From Gammaproteobacteria bacterium (GTDB taxonomy: Bacteria > Pseudomonadota > Gammaproteobacteria > UBA4575): a DNA stretch of 64,000 nt. The stretch lies in assembly GCA_011523795.1 (NCBI GenBank), contig WTFY01000002.1:1-64000 (forward strand), in the 5' to 3' direction. The notes beneath the pieces were generated by a model that was not told the DNA's origin, made no database searches, and saw only the letters and a program-made list of their open reading frames with translations. The translations under genes and the position numbers were made by a program. Positions 37,270 to 46,054 of this stretch are shown here, in pieces (within the stretch, counting starts at the first letter, position 1; each line of letters starts with the position of its first letter).

Positions 37270-37965
37270 ATGCTAAGCGTTTCACCATGTATAAGAGGCC
37301 TGGTTTTCTTGCAGCTTGCTGTGGCCAGTATTCTGGGCTTTGCTGGGGGCGAAACAGTCAAATCTCCAATTCTTGATCGAATAGAGATGATCTATTCAGC
37401 CCCGGGTGATCTCGGGCAAATGAGCTTGAAGCAGCTGGAAGCCGAGAAGGCTGCACGCATACAGGACCTAGCCGTCATCCAACGTATGAGTGGCACCCCC
37501 GATATTGCCAGACAAAAATTTCTTGAAATTATTTTTGAGCATGATGACAAGCGCCTGCGTATTGTAGAAGTAATACCTGGCTTGATTGAAAAATACCAGA
37601 TAACGGGAGAGTTTCGAACTGCTTTACTCGGTTACAGGGATACATTCGACAGGGTAATTAGGGATGCCCGAAATCATGTGCACGACTTGGAAGACTATAA
37701 ATCGTATGACTTTCGGTTTTCGGCTGTCTATATGTCTATGATGTTTAAATTCAGTGAAAATCCTGAAATCCAAAAGCGGATAATTGCCGACATGAAAAAT
37801 CCTGATACACTGATAGGCAGGTATCAAAAGGAAATGGCAGATTCCTATTCCAAGGTTGAGGATAACAGATACCTCGTACAAGATAGTTACTCGATTGAAG
37901 AGCTTGAACGTGCAATTGCAGTCATAGAGGATGAAATTACAAGGCGCAGTCATGAAGAGTTGTAG
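37270..37965 (+). CDS. Helix-rich exported protein of unknown function
   Basis: Unrecognised. It encodes 231 residues with a hydrophobic N-terminus (GLVFLQLAVASILGFAGG) that looks like a signal peptide. The mature chain is charged and mostly helical by residue pattern, with long Glu/Lys/Arg/Ile stretches and no Cys in the mature part. The C-terminal SIEELERAIAVIEDEITRR resembles a short coiled coil. The start has a good ribosome site (AAGGA, seven bases ahead) and a TATACA -10-like hexamer just upstream. The next gene starts 19 bases after the stop, so the two form a pair. Confidence 0.75.
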   Translation: MLSVSPCIRGLVFLQLAVASILGFAGGETVKSPILDRIEMIYSAPGDLGQMSLKQLEAEKAARIQDLAVIQRMSGTPDIARQKFLEIIFEHDDKRLRIVEVIPGLIEKYQITGEFRTALLGYRDTFDRVIRDARNHVHDLEDYKSYDFRFSAVYMSMMFKFSENPEIQKRIIADMKNPDTLIGRYQKEMADSYSKVEDNRYLVQDSYSIEELERAIAVIEDEITRRSHEEL

Positions 37966-37984
37966 GTGTCAAGGAGGGGTGATT

Positions 37985-38371
37985 ATGATCAGGTTAGCCC
38001 TTGTATTTCTGTTGGCCATGCTCTGGACTGCAGCCTTGACTGCTGATGAACCTAAAGATATCAGCCAGCCCCCGGAAATAGTTCTGGATGCACCGCCAGC
38101 CCAAAAGGAAGACCCATCGATGCAGGCTGCAGAAGTTAAAGCTGTCACTGTATTTGAGTCGAAATTTTTCCCAGGCTTTCGTCCATGCACTTCTCAGGAC
38201 TACCACAACCATGATTTCAGTCCAGTAGCCTGTCAGGACAACGATACTGCACGTGTCTTGTCGACTCGCGAAGATGAGGAATCGGCAAGTCTGGTGGAAA
38301 GTGAAGTAATCTCGCAGGGGAACATATATAAATTGCGATTCGAACGATTTTTCAAAAGCAAAAACCGCTGA
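37985..38371 (+). CDS. Small exported protein of unknown function
   Basis: Unrecognised. The ATG at 37985 is preceded by a very strong AAGGAGG at ideal spacing; an upstream in-frame start at 37931 lacks one. The 128 residues open with a signal peptide (MIRLALVFLLAMLWTAALT). A Pro/Glu-rich segment follows, then a compact C-terminal region with two cysteines (FRPCTSQDYHN and SPVACQDND) that could form a disulfide in the periplasm. Probably co-transcribed with the preceding exported protein gene. Confidence 0.75.
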   Translation: MIRLALVFLLAMLWTAALTADEPKDISQPPEIVLDAPPAQKEDPSMQAAEVKAVTVFESKFFPGFRPCTSQDYHNHDFSPVACQDNDTARVLSTREDEESASLVESEVISQGNIYKLRFERFFKSKNR

Positions 38372-38627
38372 GTTCTGATTGCAGACCAGCAATATAGTTC
38401 ATAACTGCGATAAAGCCAGAACGGCTATGAGTCAGCAACATCTGGGCAAGTTGGCCAGCAGAACAGGAATCCATGACTGATTCTGGCTTGACACTCGAAT
38501 CTATTTATCGATTCCGCTGCAGCAGTTTGGGGTTGGTCAGACAGTCCTGACTTATACTGTGTGCAGACACTAACTTATTAACTGGGGATTAGTAATTTGG
38601 CACTGCCACCTGAAAAGCCTGTTTGCC

Positions 38628-39146
38628 ATGAGCTTGAAAGATTCTCCTGAATTATATCGGGCATACCTTGTCAAGGTCGACATGCGCCTCTTTTCGCATT
38701 TTGCAGATTTCATTCTGGAAAATGGTATTGAGGCATATGCGGAACTGAGCCTGACAATCAAGCTGGCGTTAAAAATTGCACTTGTTATGTGTTATTCACG
38801 CCCTTTTACAAGTCATGAGGAAGATTACGGAGTTGACCGGGAAGGCTTCGAAGCCACGCTCACACAACGCTTTCTGAATGAAGAGAGAGTGATACACAAG
38901 AACATTTTGGAAATCCATGACCGTGACGTAGGTCGCTATAGTCCGTCAATCCGTGATGTAGACCGGATTGAATCCAAAATTGTGCATATTGCGATGTCAA
39001 GAAATGTCGGTATACCTTTGGAATACTCGATAGTGGAATGCATGAAAAAGATGTCTGACAAGATCAGTGCCGAAGCAGACAGGCTGGCAGATTACCTTCT
39101 GGAAAATGATGTGTATGTCAAGAAGCAGCCTGCCAACGAAATTTAA
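38628..39146 (+). CDS. Cytoplasmic helical protein of unknown function
   Basis: Unrecognised. A 172-residue protein with no signal peptide. The N-terminal half has a moderately hydrophobic segment (LSLTIKLALKIALVMCYSRPF). The stretch EERVIHKNILEIHDRDVGRYS recalls the HxxLLxLRDxxxAHSD pattern of HEPN-like helical proteins, but the key His/Ser pair at the end is not clearly conserved, so I make no functional call. The gap ahead (38372-38627) holds a TATACT element about 70 bases upstream that could be its -10. It is not in an obvious operon and converges with argE. Confidence 0.65.
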   Translation: MSLKDSPELYRAYLVKVDMRLFSHFADFILENGIEAYAELSLTIKLALKIALVMCYSRPFTSHEEDYGVDREGFEATLTQRFLNEERVIHKNILEIHDRDVGRYSPSIRDVDRIESKIVHIAMSRNVGIPLEYSIVECMKKMSDKISAEADRLADYLLENDVYVKKQPANEI

Positions 39147-39215
39147 CTAGGAGACAAGGAAGAATTTATCAGTATCAAAAAGTTTTTCAGGGACCAGTGG
39201 AAAAACTGTACCTGG

Positions 39216-40367
39216 TTATGGTTGTACGCAGATCGTGTGGATCATGTTTTTCAAGATTTCAGTTGCAGGGTCAAGTGAGGGGAGTGAGATATACTCGTTC
39301 GCCTGATGTGCTTGATTAATTGAACCTGGGCCCAGCACTACCGTCTCCATTCCCATTGAATTGAAAAACGGGGCCTCTGTTGAGAAAGTTACTGATACCG
39401 GGTTTTTGCGAGTTTGCTCGCTTGCCAATAGAACGATCTTTGAGTCATGAGGTGTTTCAAAAGGTGGGACTCCTTCAAACAGCGATTCGAATTTACAGGT
39501 AATCCCGAGTCTTTCTATTGTCTTGTTGATACGCTCGTGCAATTCATTACGCAGTGTGCTGATTTGCATACCCGGTAGCAGGCGTAAATCGATATGCAGT
39601 TCACATTCTGCACAGATCCGATTCGGATTGTCTCCGCCATGAATGTGACCAAGGTTCAGCGTAGGAATGGGCACAATGAAATCATGGTTGGCATATTTTT
39701 CAGCAAGTTCCTTTCTAAATCGGTCCAGCTCATTTAACACGGCCCGCATGCCGTCCAATGCATTCTTCCCAAGACCAGGATTACTAGAATGACCAGCCTT
39801 TCCGTAAAGGGCAATCGCTTCCATGAACACACCTTTGTGTTGACGGACAGGTGTCAGGTCTGTTGGTTCGCCAATGATGCAGTAGCGGCCAAGTTTCCTG
39901 TTTTGTTCAACCAGGGTACGAACGCCTTGCATAGTACTTTCTTCATCAGCTGTGGCGATTATCGTCAGACGCTGCTTCAGATTTTTCCCTACGAAATCTT
40001 TTGCTGCCTCAATTGCGATCGCTAGAAACGATTTCATATCGCAAGTACCCAGTCCATACAGACGGTTGTCAATCTGCTGCACGCGGAATGGATCGGTTTT
40101 CCATCCGTTTTGGTCATAATTTACAGTGTCAGTATGTCCAGACAATGCCAGCCCATCCTCACCTTCTCCTATCCATGCAATCAGGTTAGCCTTACTCTCC
40201 GATGAGGGAATTATCTCTATTTGAAATCCAAGGTCGTCAAGCCAGTTTGCCAGGCAATCTATGACGGGTCTATTACTCGTGTCTAAATGTGGCTGGATGC
40301 TGCTGACAGAGGGGATGGCAACCAGTTGCCCTATCATTTCAAGCAGCTTGGGAGGTAAGGCTTTCAT
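39216..40367 (-). CDS. argE: Acetylornithine deacetylase
   Basis: A 383-residue M20 metallohydrolase of arginine synthesis. Zinc-site motifs are LSGHTDTV, YGLGTCDMKSFLAIAIEA and TADEESTMQGV, then CIIGEPTDL. The dimerisation lid domain (about 180-290) follows a KGVFMEAIALYGKAGHSSNPG segment. I take the ATG at 40367, one base after the mtdA stop, rather than an in-frame start at 40397 inside mtdA. The one-base gap makes it translationally coupled to the C1 operon, which is unusual for argE. Other M20 deacylases are possible, but argA nearby supports ArgE. Confidence 0.9.
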   Translation of the reverse strand: MKALPPKLLEMIGQLVAIPSVSSIQPHLDTSNRPVIDCLANWLDDLGFQIEIIPSSESKANLIAWIGEGEDGLALSGHTDTVNYDQNGWKTDPFRVQQIDNRLYGLGTCDMKSFLAIAIEAAKDFVGKNLKQRLTIIATADEESTMQGVRTLVEQNRKLGRYCIIGEPTDLTPVRQHKGVFMEAIALYGKAGHSSNPGLGKNALDGMRAVLNELDRFRKELAEKYANHDFIVPIPTLNLGHIHGGDNPNRICAECELHIDLRLLPGMQISTLRNELHERINKTIERLGITCKFESLFEGVPPFETPHDSKIVLLASEQTRKNPVSVTFSTEAPFFNSMGMETVVLGPGSINQAHQANEYISLPSLDPATEILKNMIHTICVQP

Positions 40368-40368
40368 G

Positions 40369-41235
40369 TCATTCGGAATGTGCCATATCCAAGGCAATTT
40401 CGTAAATCATGTCAGCGTCCAAAACATGATCATTGGAAGCAAACAGCTTTTCAACGCAAGCACGATGAAGCTTGAGCTTTAAGGCCCCAATTCCTAGTCC
40501 TCCAAATATTCTCTTGCCAAATCTTTCCATGTCGTGGTCAGTCATTAGGATGCCTTCAAAACCGGGTGAACCATATGTATTGACGTCTGCCAGAACTTCT
40601 ATCGTAGCATGTTGCTGCCAATGGCTTGCCTCGAGCAGCTGGATTCCTGCCTTGCCAGCACCAAATACTACCTGGGCACCTTCCAGAGCTGTCGTAATGG
40701 AATTGGTATCGCTGGCTTCTATCGGTTCGAGGGAGACCCCGAATCTTTTGGCCATCTCGCTGCAGGCTGCTATCGAGCGTTCTTGCTTACGTGAAGTCAG
40801 TCGAACCTTTGCACCGCCTTGCGCCAGAAGCATTGCTACACGTTGGCCTACCGGTCCTGTACCAGCCAGGACTACCGCGATTTTGTCTTGCAGAGATGTG
40901 GTTCGACTGATCAACGCCACGCTAGCCGCTGCAGTGGTATTACATCCACTGCTGTCTAGCATTACGGACACTCGAAAATTCTGAAAGAAATTACGTTGTA
41001 CAGCTTCGAGCAACGACTGACCAGCAGCCAAGTCACTTCCTCCTATGAATATTGCTGTATTTTTTTTATGTTTAGGCGCCCTCGTGTATATGGCACCTTC
41101 GACCAGCTTTGAACAGTTATCTTCATGAATCCCTGCATATTGTGTTACGTGGTCAGCACCTCCATCATATGCGACCACTGAATCAAATACACTTGGAACA
41201 AGATCAGTATCAAAGTGATATAAAAGCTTTTTCAT
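40369..41235 (-). CDS. mtdA: Methylene-H4F/H4MPT dehydrogenase MtdA
   Basis: A 288-residue NAD(P)-dependent dehydrogenase. It opens MKKLLYHFDTDLVPSVFDSV, then AYDGGADHVTQYAGI, features of MtdA rather than MtdB. The nucleotide loop is VLAGTGPVGQRVAMLLAQGG. The C-terminus FGGLGIGALKLKLHRACVEK is MtdA-like. It interconverts methylene- and methenyl-H4F (and H4MPT) in serine-cycle methylotrophs. It ends the C1 operon just before argE, while its usual partner fch is not seen beside it. A weak ribosome site precedes the ATG at 41235. Confidence 0.95.
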   Translation of the reverse strand: MKKLLYHFDTDLVPSVFDSVVAYDGGADHVTQYAGIHEDNCSKLVEGAIYTRAPKHKKNTAIFIGGSDLAAGQSLLEAVQRNFFQNFRVSVMLDSSGCNTTAAASVALISRTTSLQDKIAVVLAGTGPVGQRVAMLLAQGGAKVRLTSRKQERSIAACSEMAKRFGVSLEPIEASDTNSITTALEGAQVVFGAGKAGIQLLEASHWQQHATIEVLADVNTYGSPGFEGILMTDHDMERFGKRIFGGLGIGALKLKLHRACVEKLFASNDHVLDADMIYEIALDMAHSE

Positions 41236-41270
41236 GGGTACTTGCTGGAAGTTGCTGCTGAGTGACAGGG

Positions 41271-44096
41271 CTAGCCGGTACTGCCAATGCCAGCTGCAAC
41301 ACAGTTGATTGACAGCAGCAGAGAGACCAGCACATTCTGCCTGTCTTGGGCGCTGGACTCAACGGCACGGAATTTCCTGATTAGCTCGGCTTGTTCGATA
41401 CCAACCTGATTCAAGAACTTTAGACGCCGGCCAAAATGCCGCTTGAAATTTGGAAAGCGGTCGCAAAGTTCATCTTCTCCCGTAATCTGTAAAACAAATT
41501 TCTTGGTCCGAGAATACTCGGACTGGATGTCCGACAAGATTGTTCTGCAGAAATGAACATTTGTCACGAGTTCTGCATATTTTTCTGCTACTTCCAGGTC
41601 GACTAGCAATAATGTTTTTTCAACGCTGTCCAGTATCAGCCTGAATAATAAATGCCGATTGTACAATTCCTGCAGGAGTTCTTTCCCGAGCTCTCCCCGG
41701 ATGGCAATCAGTTGTTCAAAGCTGCTTCCAGCTCCATACCAGCCCGGCACCAAAAGGCGGTTCTGTGTCCAGGCAAATACCCAAGGAATTGCACGCAGGT
41801 CTGCCAGGGTTGAAGCGCCGAATCTACGAGGGGGCCTTGATCCGATTTTCATGAGCGACAACTCCTCTACCGGACTAGCCTGTTGATAAAACTCTATCAG
41901 ACCAGGTGTTTCTATGAATCTGCGGTACGTAACGTATGCGGTTCCAGAAAGTGCTTCCATGGCTTCATCCAGTTCAGGGCTGGTCTGGTAGGCAGGGTCT
42001 TTACCGGACATGAGGGTATGTGTGAGCGCACTTGAGGCTAGAATCTCCATTTGTTCTTCTGCAAATCCGCGGTTTGCATACTTGTATGACACGACCTCAC
42101 CTTGTTCAGTGACTCGCATACGGCCGTCAATTGTGCCTGCAGGCTGTGCTGCGATAGCCCGCCCACTTGGGGCACCACCACGGCTGACAGAGCCACCGCG
42201 ACCGTGGAAAAATGAAATAGGTACCTTATGCTTGCTGCCTGCTTCCCTGATGAGGATTTGTGCCTTGCTGATCATCCAGTTAGAAGTGAGGAATCCGCCG
42301 TCCTTGTTCGAATCGGAATAGCCGACCATGACTTCCTGTGCACCTCCGTGTTTCCTTATCGTGCGTTTCACGAAGCCGGATTCCAGTAATTCATTGAGAA
42401 TGGCTGGTCCATTTTTGAGGTCTTCGAAGGACTCCAGCAAAGGGACTATGAGAATCCTGCAAGCTTCCAGGCCAGCAGTGTCTGTGAACAAGCCCGCATA
42501 CTTCGCCAAGAGATAAGCGCCCAACACATCAACGGAGGTATGGGTAGTGCTCAGTACAAAGGTGCCAAAGGACTTGGAGTCTAGCTTACTTCTATAGTGC
42601 TTGACTTGCTCAAGCATGGCGAGTGTGTTGCGTGCCTGATCGGATAGTGCATTGATGTTCGGAATCACCCGCAAGGGCTGCAGCAGTTCACTCTTAATCC
42701 ATTCCTTCCATTCATCAGACTTGAAATCCGGAACGTCGATATGTGTTTTTTGATGCAAGGTGCGCCAGATTTCGGAAAGTACGCTGTTGGTAACGGTTGT
42801 GTTTTCACGCAGGTCAAGGCTGGCTGCACGGAATCCGAAAGTGTCAACCATGTGACGCAGGGGTGATACGTCCGAGGTGCTCAGGTGTTCACATCGGGAT
42901 TCATTCAAGCCCTGTTCCAGCTTTAGGAGATCATCCGCAAGATCGGCTGCACTTTGGTAGGCAACTTTTGATTTGTCAGGTTTGTAAATGTTTTCCAGTG
43001 TTGCATCAATGCGGCGCAATATACAACTTAGGTATTGCCTGAAGATTTCACCTGGATTTCTCTTTGAAAGTTGCTGGGTTTCTCCAACAAGCTGCTGTTT
43101 TTCTTCCAGTACATCGAGAAAACTTTGCGTGATAGTGACAGAATGACTGGCTATACTGAGTTTTGCACGAAGTTTTTGTATGTCCTGGCGGTAGCGCACC
43201 AGACAGGTTTTGGCACCCTCATGGATGGCGTATGCAGTGACCTCATTATTCACGTTGGGATTGCCATCCCGGTCCCCCCCTATCCAGGAGCCAAAGCGGA
43301 ACAGTGACGGCACATCAAACTCAAAATGCGGATATGTTTCCCTTAGCGCATGATTGAACTCAGCATAGAGTTTTGATGTTCCATCAAACAGCGATTCAGT
43401 AAAAAAATGCAGGCCCCAAGTAACTTCCTGTTCAACAGTGGGTTTTTCAAGACGAATTTCACCAGTTAACCATAACAGATCAATTTCGTTGCGAAGTTCT
43501 AGAGTTAGCTCATCACGCTCCCGCTGGGTCCAACGTGTCAGTTCTAGTTTTTTCAGCAGAATATAAATTCGTCTGTGGATTTCCAGCACTGTAACGCGCT
43601 TGGCTTCTGTAGGATGAGCTGTAATAACCGGACAAATCGTGCTGTTATCGAGAACTTTCTGGAGTTCCTCAGCAGGAATATTGTGCTTGGCTGCAGTGGA
43701 GAACGTATAAGCAAAAGTCCCTGGCACACGGGCACGGCCATATTCTTTTTCAATCTTCCTTCGCTGCAGCACTGTCGTATTTTGCTCAGCGATACTGAGT
43801 AATTGAAACCAGATGCCATAGGCCTCGAGGACATATAGAACTTGAGAGTCTGTACCGTCACGAATGTCCTTCTGGCCTTCAAAAAAAGCCTCAATATCTG
43901 GTTGGCGAATTCGCAGTACACTGATCAGCTGCCTGTACAGCTCGGATACCAGCTTGTCCTCATAGCTTGCAGCCGTATCTATAATCGTGCGACCAGAAGC
44001 TACACGTGTCAGTTGAATCCAGGAAAGATGTGGAGCATCAGTCATGATGCAGGAGGGCTTTCGAGCAGAGCGTGACTGTCGTAAGCCGATGACCAT
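41271..44096 (-). CDS. ppc: Phosphoenolpyruvate carboxylase
   Basis: A PEP carboxylase of 941 residues (924 if it starts at the ATG at 44045). Catalytic blocks are PVITAHPTEAKRVTVLEIHRR (His), the GYSDSNKDGGFLTSNW block, and FHGRGGSVSRGGAPSGRA followed by VTEQGEVVSYKYAN. In the serine cycle it carboxylates glycolytic PEP to oxaloacetate. The 44096 start has GGAGG only three bases ahead, closer than usual, so either start is possible. It lies between hprA and mtdA in the same strand run; serine-cycle Ppc enzymes are often insensitive to acetyl-CoA, which cannot be read here. Confidence 0.96.
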   Translation of the reverse strand: MVIGLRQSRSARKPSCIMTDAPHLSWIQLTRVASGRTIIDTAASYEDKLVSELYRQLISVLRIRQPDIEAFFEGQKDIRDGTDSQVLYVLEAYGIWFQLLSIAEQNTTVLQRRKIEKEYGRARVPGTFAYTFSTAAKHNIPAEELQKVLDNSTICPVITAHPTEAKRVTVLEIHRRIYILLKKLELTRWTQRERDELTLELRNEIDLLWLTGEIRLEKPTVEQEVTWGLHFFTESLFDGTSKLYAEFNHALRETYPHFEFDVPSLFRFGSWIGGDRDGNPNVNNEVTAYAIHEGAKTCLVRYRQDIQKLRAKLSIASHSVTITQSFLDVLEEKQQLVGETQQLSKRNPGEIFRQYLSCILRRIDATLENIYKPDKSKVAYQSAADLADDLLKLEQGLNESRCEHLSTSDVSPLRHMVDTFGFRAASLDLRENTTVTNSVLSEIWRTLHQKTHIDVPDFKSDEWKEWIKSELLQPLRVIPNINALSDQARNTLAMLEQVKHYRSKLDSKSFGTFVLSTTHTSVDVLGAYLLAKYAGLFTDTAGLEACRILIVPLLESFEDLKNGPAILNELLESGFVKRTIRKHGGAQEVMVGYSDSNKDGGFLTSNWMISKAQILIREAGSKHKVPISFFHGRGGSVSRGGAPSGRAIAAQPAGTIDGRMRVTEQGEVVSYKYANRGFAEEQMEILASSALTHTLMSGKDPAYQTSPELDEAMEALSGTAYVTYRRFIETPGLIEFYQQASPVEELSLMKIGSRPPRRFGASTLADLRAIPWVFAWTQNRLLVPGWYGAGSSFEQLIAIRGELGKELLQELYNRHLLFRLILDSVEKTLLLVDLEVAEKYAELVTNVHFCRTILSDIQSEYSRTKKFVLQITGEDELCDRFPNFKRHFGRRLKFLNQVGIEQAELIRKFRAVESSAQDRQNVLVSLLLSINCVAAGIGSTG

Positions 44097-44161
44097 GAAC
44101 CTCCACCATCGAACGAGGTAGGGGCTCTTTTTGTAATGAAGGTAATACTGCGAATATGGAT

Positions 44162-45133
44162 CTAGACCAGTTTGTCTTTCGGTATCTGGCCAGCTTCAAA
44201 TGCTGTCAGGTTATCCAGCACACGATTACCCATCGCAATGCGGGTTTCAGTAGAGGCACTTCCAAGGTGGGGCAACAACACGGCATTTTCCAGTTCAAGA
44301 AAACGGCTGTTCAGATTGGGTTCGCCTTCAAATACATCAAGACCTGCTCCTGCAATTGTGCCATTCTTCAGTGCTTCAATCAGAGCGTCGTTATCCACTA
44401 CATCACCCCGTGCCGTATTGATCAAAAATGCGCCAGGCTTCATTTTGGCAAGATTATCCCTATTCAGTAAATGGTACGTTTCCTTGCCTCCAGGGCAGTG
44501 GATGGAAACAAAATCAGAGGATTCGAGTACCTTGTCTATCGATTCATACTGTGTAGCCTCAAATTCACTGATTACCTCATCAGAAGGGGGATAAGGGTCA
44601 ACGAAGGCAATCTTCATGCCGAAGCCATGATGTGCCCGCCTGGCCATCGCTTGTGCGATTCGTCCCATTCCAATCATGCCCAGTGTCTTGCCCGTGACTT
44701 TGGTCCCAAGCATATGAGTGGGCCTCCAGCCTGTCCAGGATTTGGCTCTTAAGTGACGTTCTCCCTCGCCTGTACGTCGTGCAACCGTCAGGAGCAGGGT
44801 CATGGCGATATCTGCAGTGCAGTCGGTCAAAACTTCTGGTGTATTGGTGACGGTGAGTCCACGTGCTTTGGCCGCATCAAGATCGATATGGTTGAATCCG
44901 ACACCAAAATTCCCGATAAACTTGGTTCGCATTGGTTCAGTGCTTAACACTTCAGCATCGACAGGATCTGTAACCGTGGGCAGGAATGCATCACAAGCAC
45001 CCAGCGCGTGTTTCATTTCTTCTTTGGTCATGGCAACATCAGTTTCGTTCAGTTGCACGTCATATTTTTCCTTTAACGTTGCTTCTACGGCTTCAGGCCA
45101 AGCACGAGAAACAATGACTTTCAGTTTGCTCAT
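44162..45133 (-). CDS. Hydroxypyruvate/glyoxylate reductase, GyaR type
   Basis: A 323-residue D-2-hydroxyacid dehydrogenase. NAD(P) motif LGMIGMGRIAQAMARRAH; catalytic Arg in NTARGDVVDND, Glu in DVFEGEPNLN and His in VLLPHLGSAS. The context in the serine cycle makes hydroxypyruvate to glycerate the likely step. The sequence is of the glyoxylate reductase (GyaR) branch and differs visibly from what I know of Methylobacterium HprA, so this looks like non-orthologous use of the same step. Starts after mtkB with a GGAGTAAAC site 12 bases later. Confidence 0.88.
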   Translation of the reverse strand: MSKLKVIVSRAWPEAVEATLKEKYDVQLNETDVAMTKEEMKHALGACDAFLPTVTDPVDAEVLSTEPMRTKFIGNFGVGFNHIDLDAAKARGLTVTNTPEVLTDCTADIAMTLLLTVARRTGEGERHLRAKSWTGWRPTHMLGTKVTGKTLGMIGMGRIAQAMARRAHHGFGMKIAFVDPYPPSDEVISEFEATQYESIDKVLESSDFVSIHCPGGKETYHLLNRDNLAKMKPGAFLINTARGDVVDNDALIEALKNGTIAGAGLDVFEGEPNLNSRFLELENAVLLPHLGSASTETRIAMGNRVLDNLTAFEAGQIPKDKLV

Positions 45134-45145
45134 TGTAGTTTACTC

Positions 45146-46036
45146 CTAGTCAACCTCTTTCATGACTTGCTCCATGGTCGAGCCCAGCTCAGATGGATCG
45201 GGTGCGACTGTAACACCGGCCTCCTGCAACAATTCCACTTTTTCTGCAGCACTTTCACCTTTACCTGAAACGATCGCACCGGCATGGCCCATCCGGCGCC
45301 CTTTGGGCGCAGTGAGGCCAGCAATGTAGGCTACCACGGGTTTACTCATGTGACTCTTGAAATATTCGGCAGCTTCAGCTTCTTGAGGCCCGCCAATTTC
45401 ACCGATGAGCATGACTGCCTTGGTTTCGGGGTCAGCTTCAAAAAGCTCTAGAATGTCACGGTGTGAACATCCGTTGATGGGGTCGCCGCCAATTCCTACA
45501 CTGGTGGAAACACCTATCCCACATGCTTTCATCTGGGATGCCGCTTCATAGCCCAGTGTACCAGAACGGGCCACAATGCCCACATTACCAGGCACATAGA
45601 TGTGTCCGGGCATGATCCCAAGCAGGCATTTTCCTGGGCTGATGGTACCAGCACAGTTTGGGCCAGTGAGGCGCATCCGGTCTTCTTTCTTGTAGCGGAA
45701 CATGTAGCGTTTGACAAGCATCATGTCCTGGGCAGGAATGCCATCTGTGATCGCCACACAAATTTTGATTCCGGCATCAGCTGCCTCCATGATTGAGTCA
45801 GCGGCAAACGAAGCGGGAACAAATACGATGCTGGCATCAGCACCCGTTTCCTTCACAGCATCCTTCATGGTGTTGAACACTGGCAGGCCAAGATGGGTCT
45901 GTCCCCCTTTTCCAGGGGTTACGCCACCGACTACTTGGGTACCGTATTCAAGCATTTCCTTCGCATGAAAGGTACCAATCTTACCGGTGAACCCTTGCAC
46001 CAGCACTTTGGTTTTGTTGTCGATCATTATGCTCAT
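45146..46036 (-). CDS. mtkB: Malate-CoA ligase (malate thiokinase) alpha subunit
   Basis: A 296-residue SucD-like subunit. CoA-binding N-domain: IDNKTKVLVQGFTGKIGTFHA. The phospho-histidine is in RRMGHAGAIVSGKGESA. GIGVSTSVGIGGDPINGCSHRDIL is a typical SCS-family segment. Taken alone it could be succinyl-CoA synthetase; the immediate mcl, ppc and sga neighbours make malate thiokinase the better call. It activates malate to malyl-CoA with ATP. Confidence 0.9.
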   Translation of the reverse strand: MSIMIDNKTKVLVQGFTGKIGTFHAKEMLEYGTQVVGGVTPGKGGQTHLGLPVFNTMKDAVKETGADASIVFVPASFAADSIMEAADAGIKICVAITDGIPAQDMMLVKRYMFRYKKEDRMRLTGPNCAGTISPGKCLLGIMPGHIYVPGNVGIVARSGTLGYEAASQMKACGIGVSTSVGIGGDPINGCSHRDILELFEADPETKAVMLIGEIGGPQEAEAAEYFKSHMSKPVVAYIAGLTAPKGRRMGHAGAIVSGKGESAAEKVELLQEAGVTVAPDPSELGSTMEQVMKEVD

Positions 46037-46054
46037 GAGCTTGACTCCTAAATC

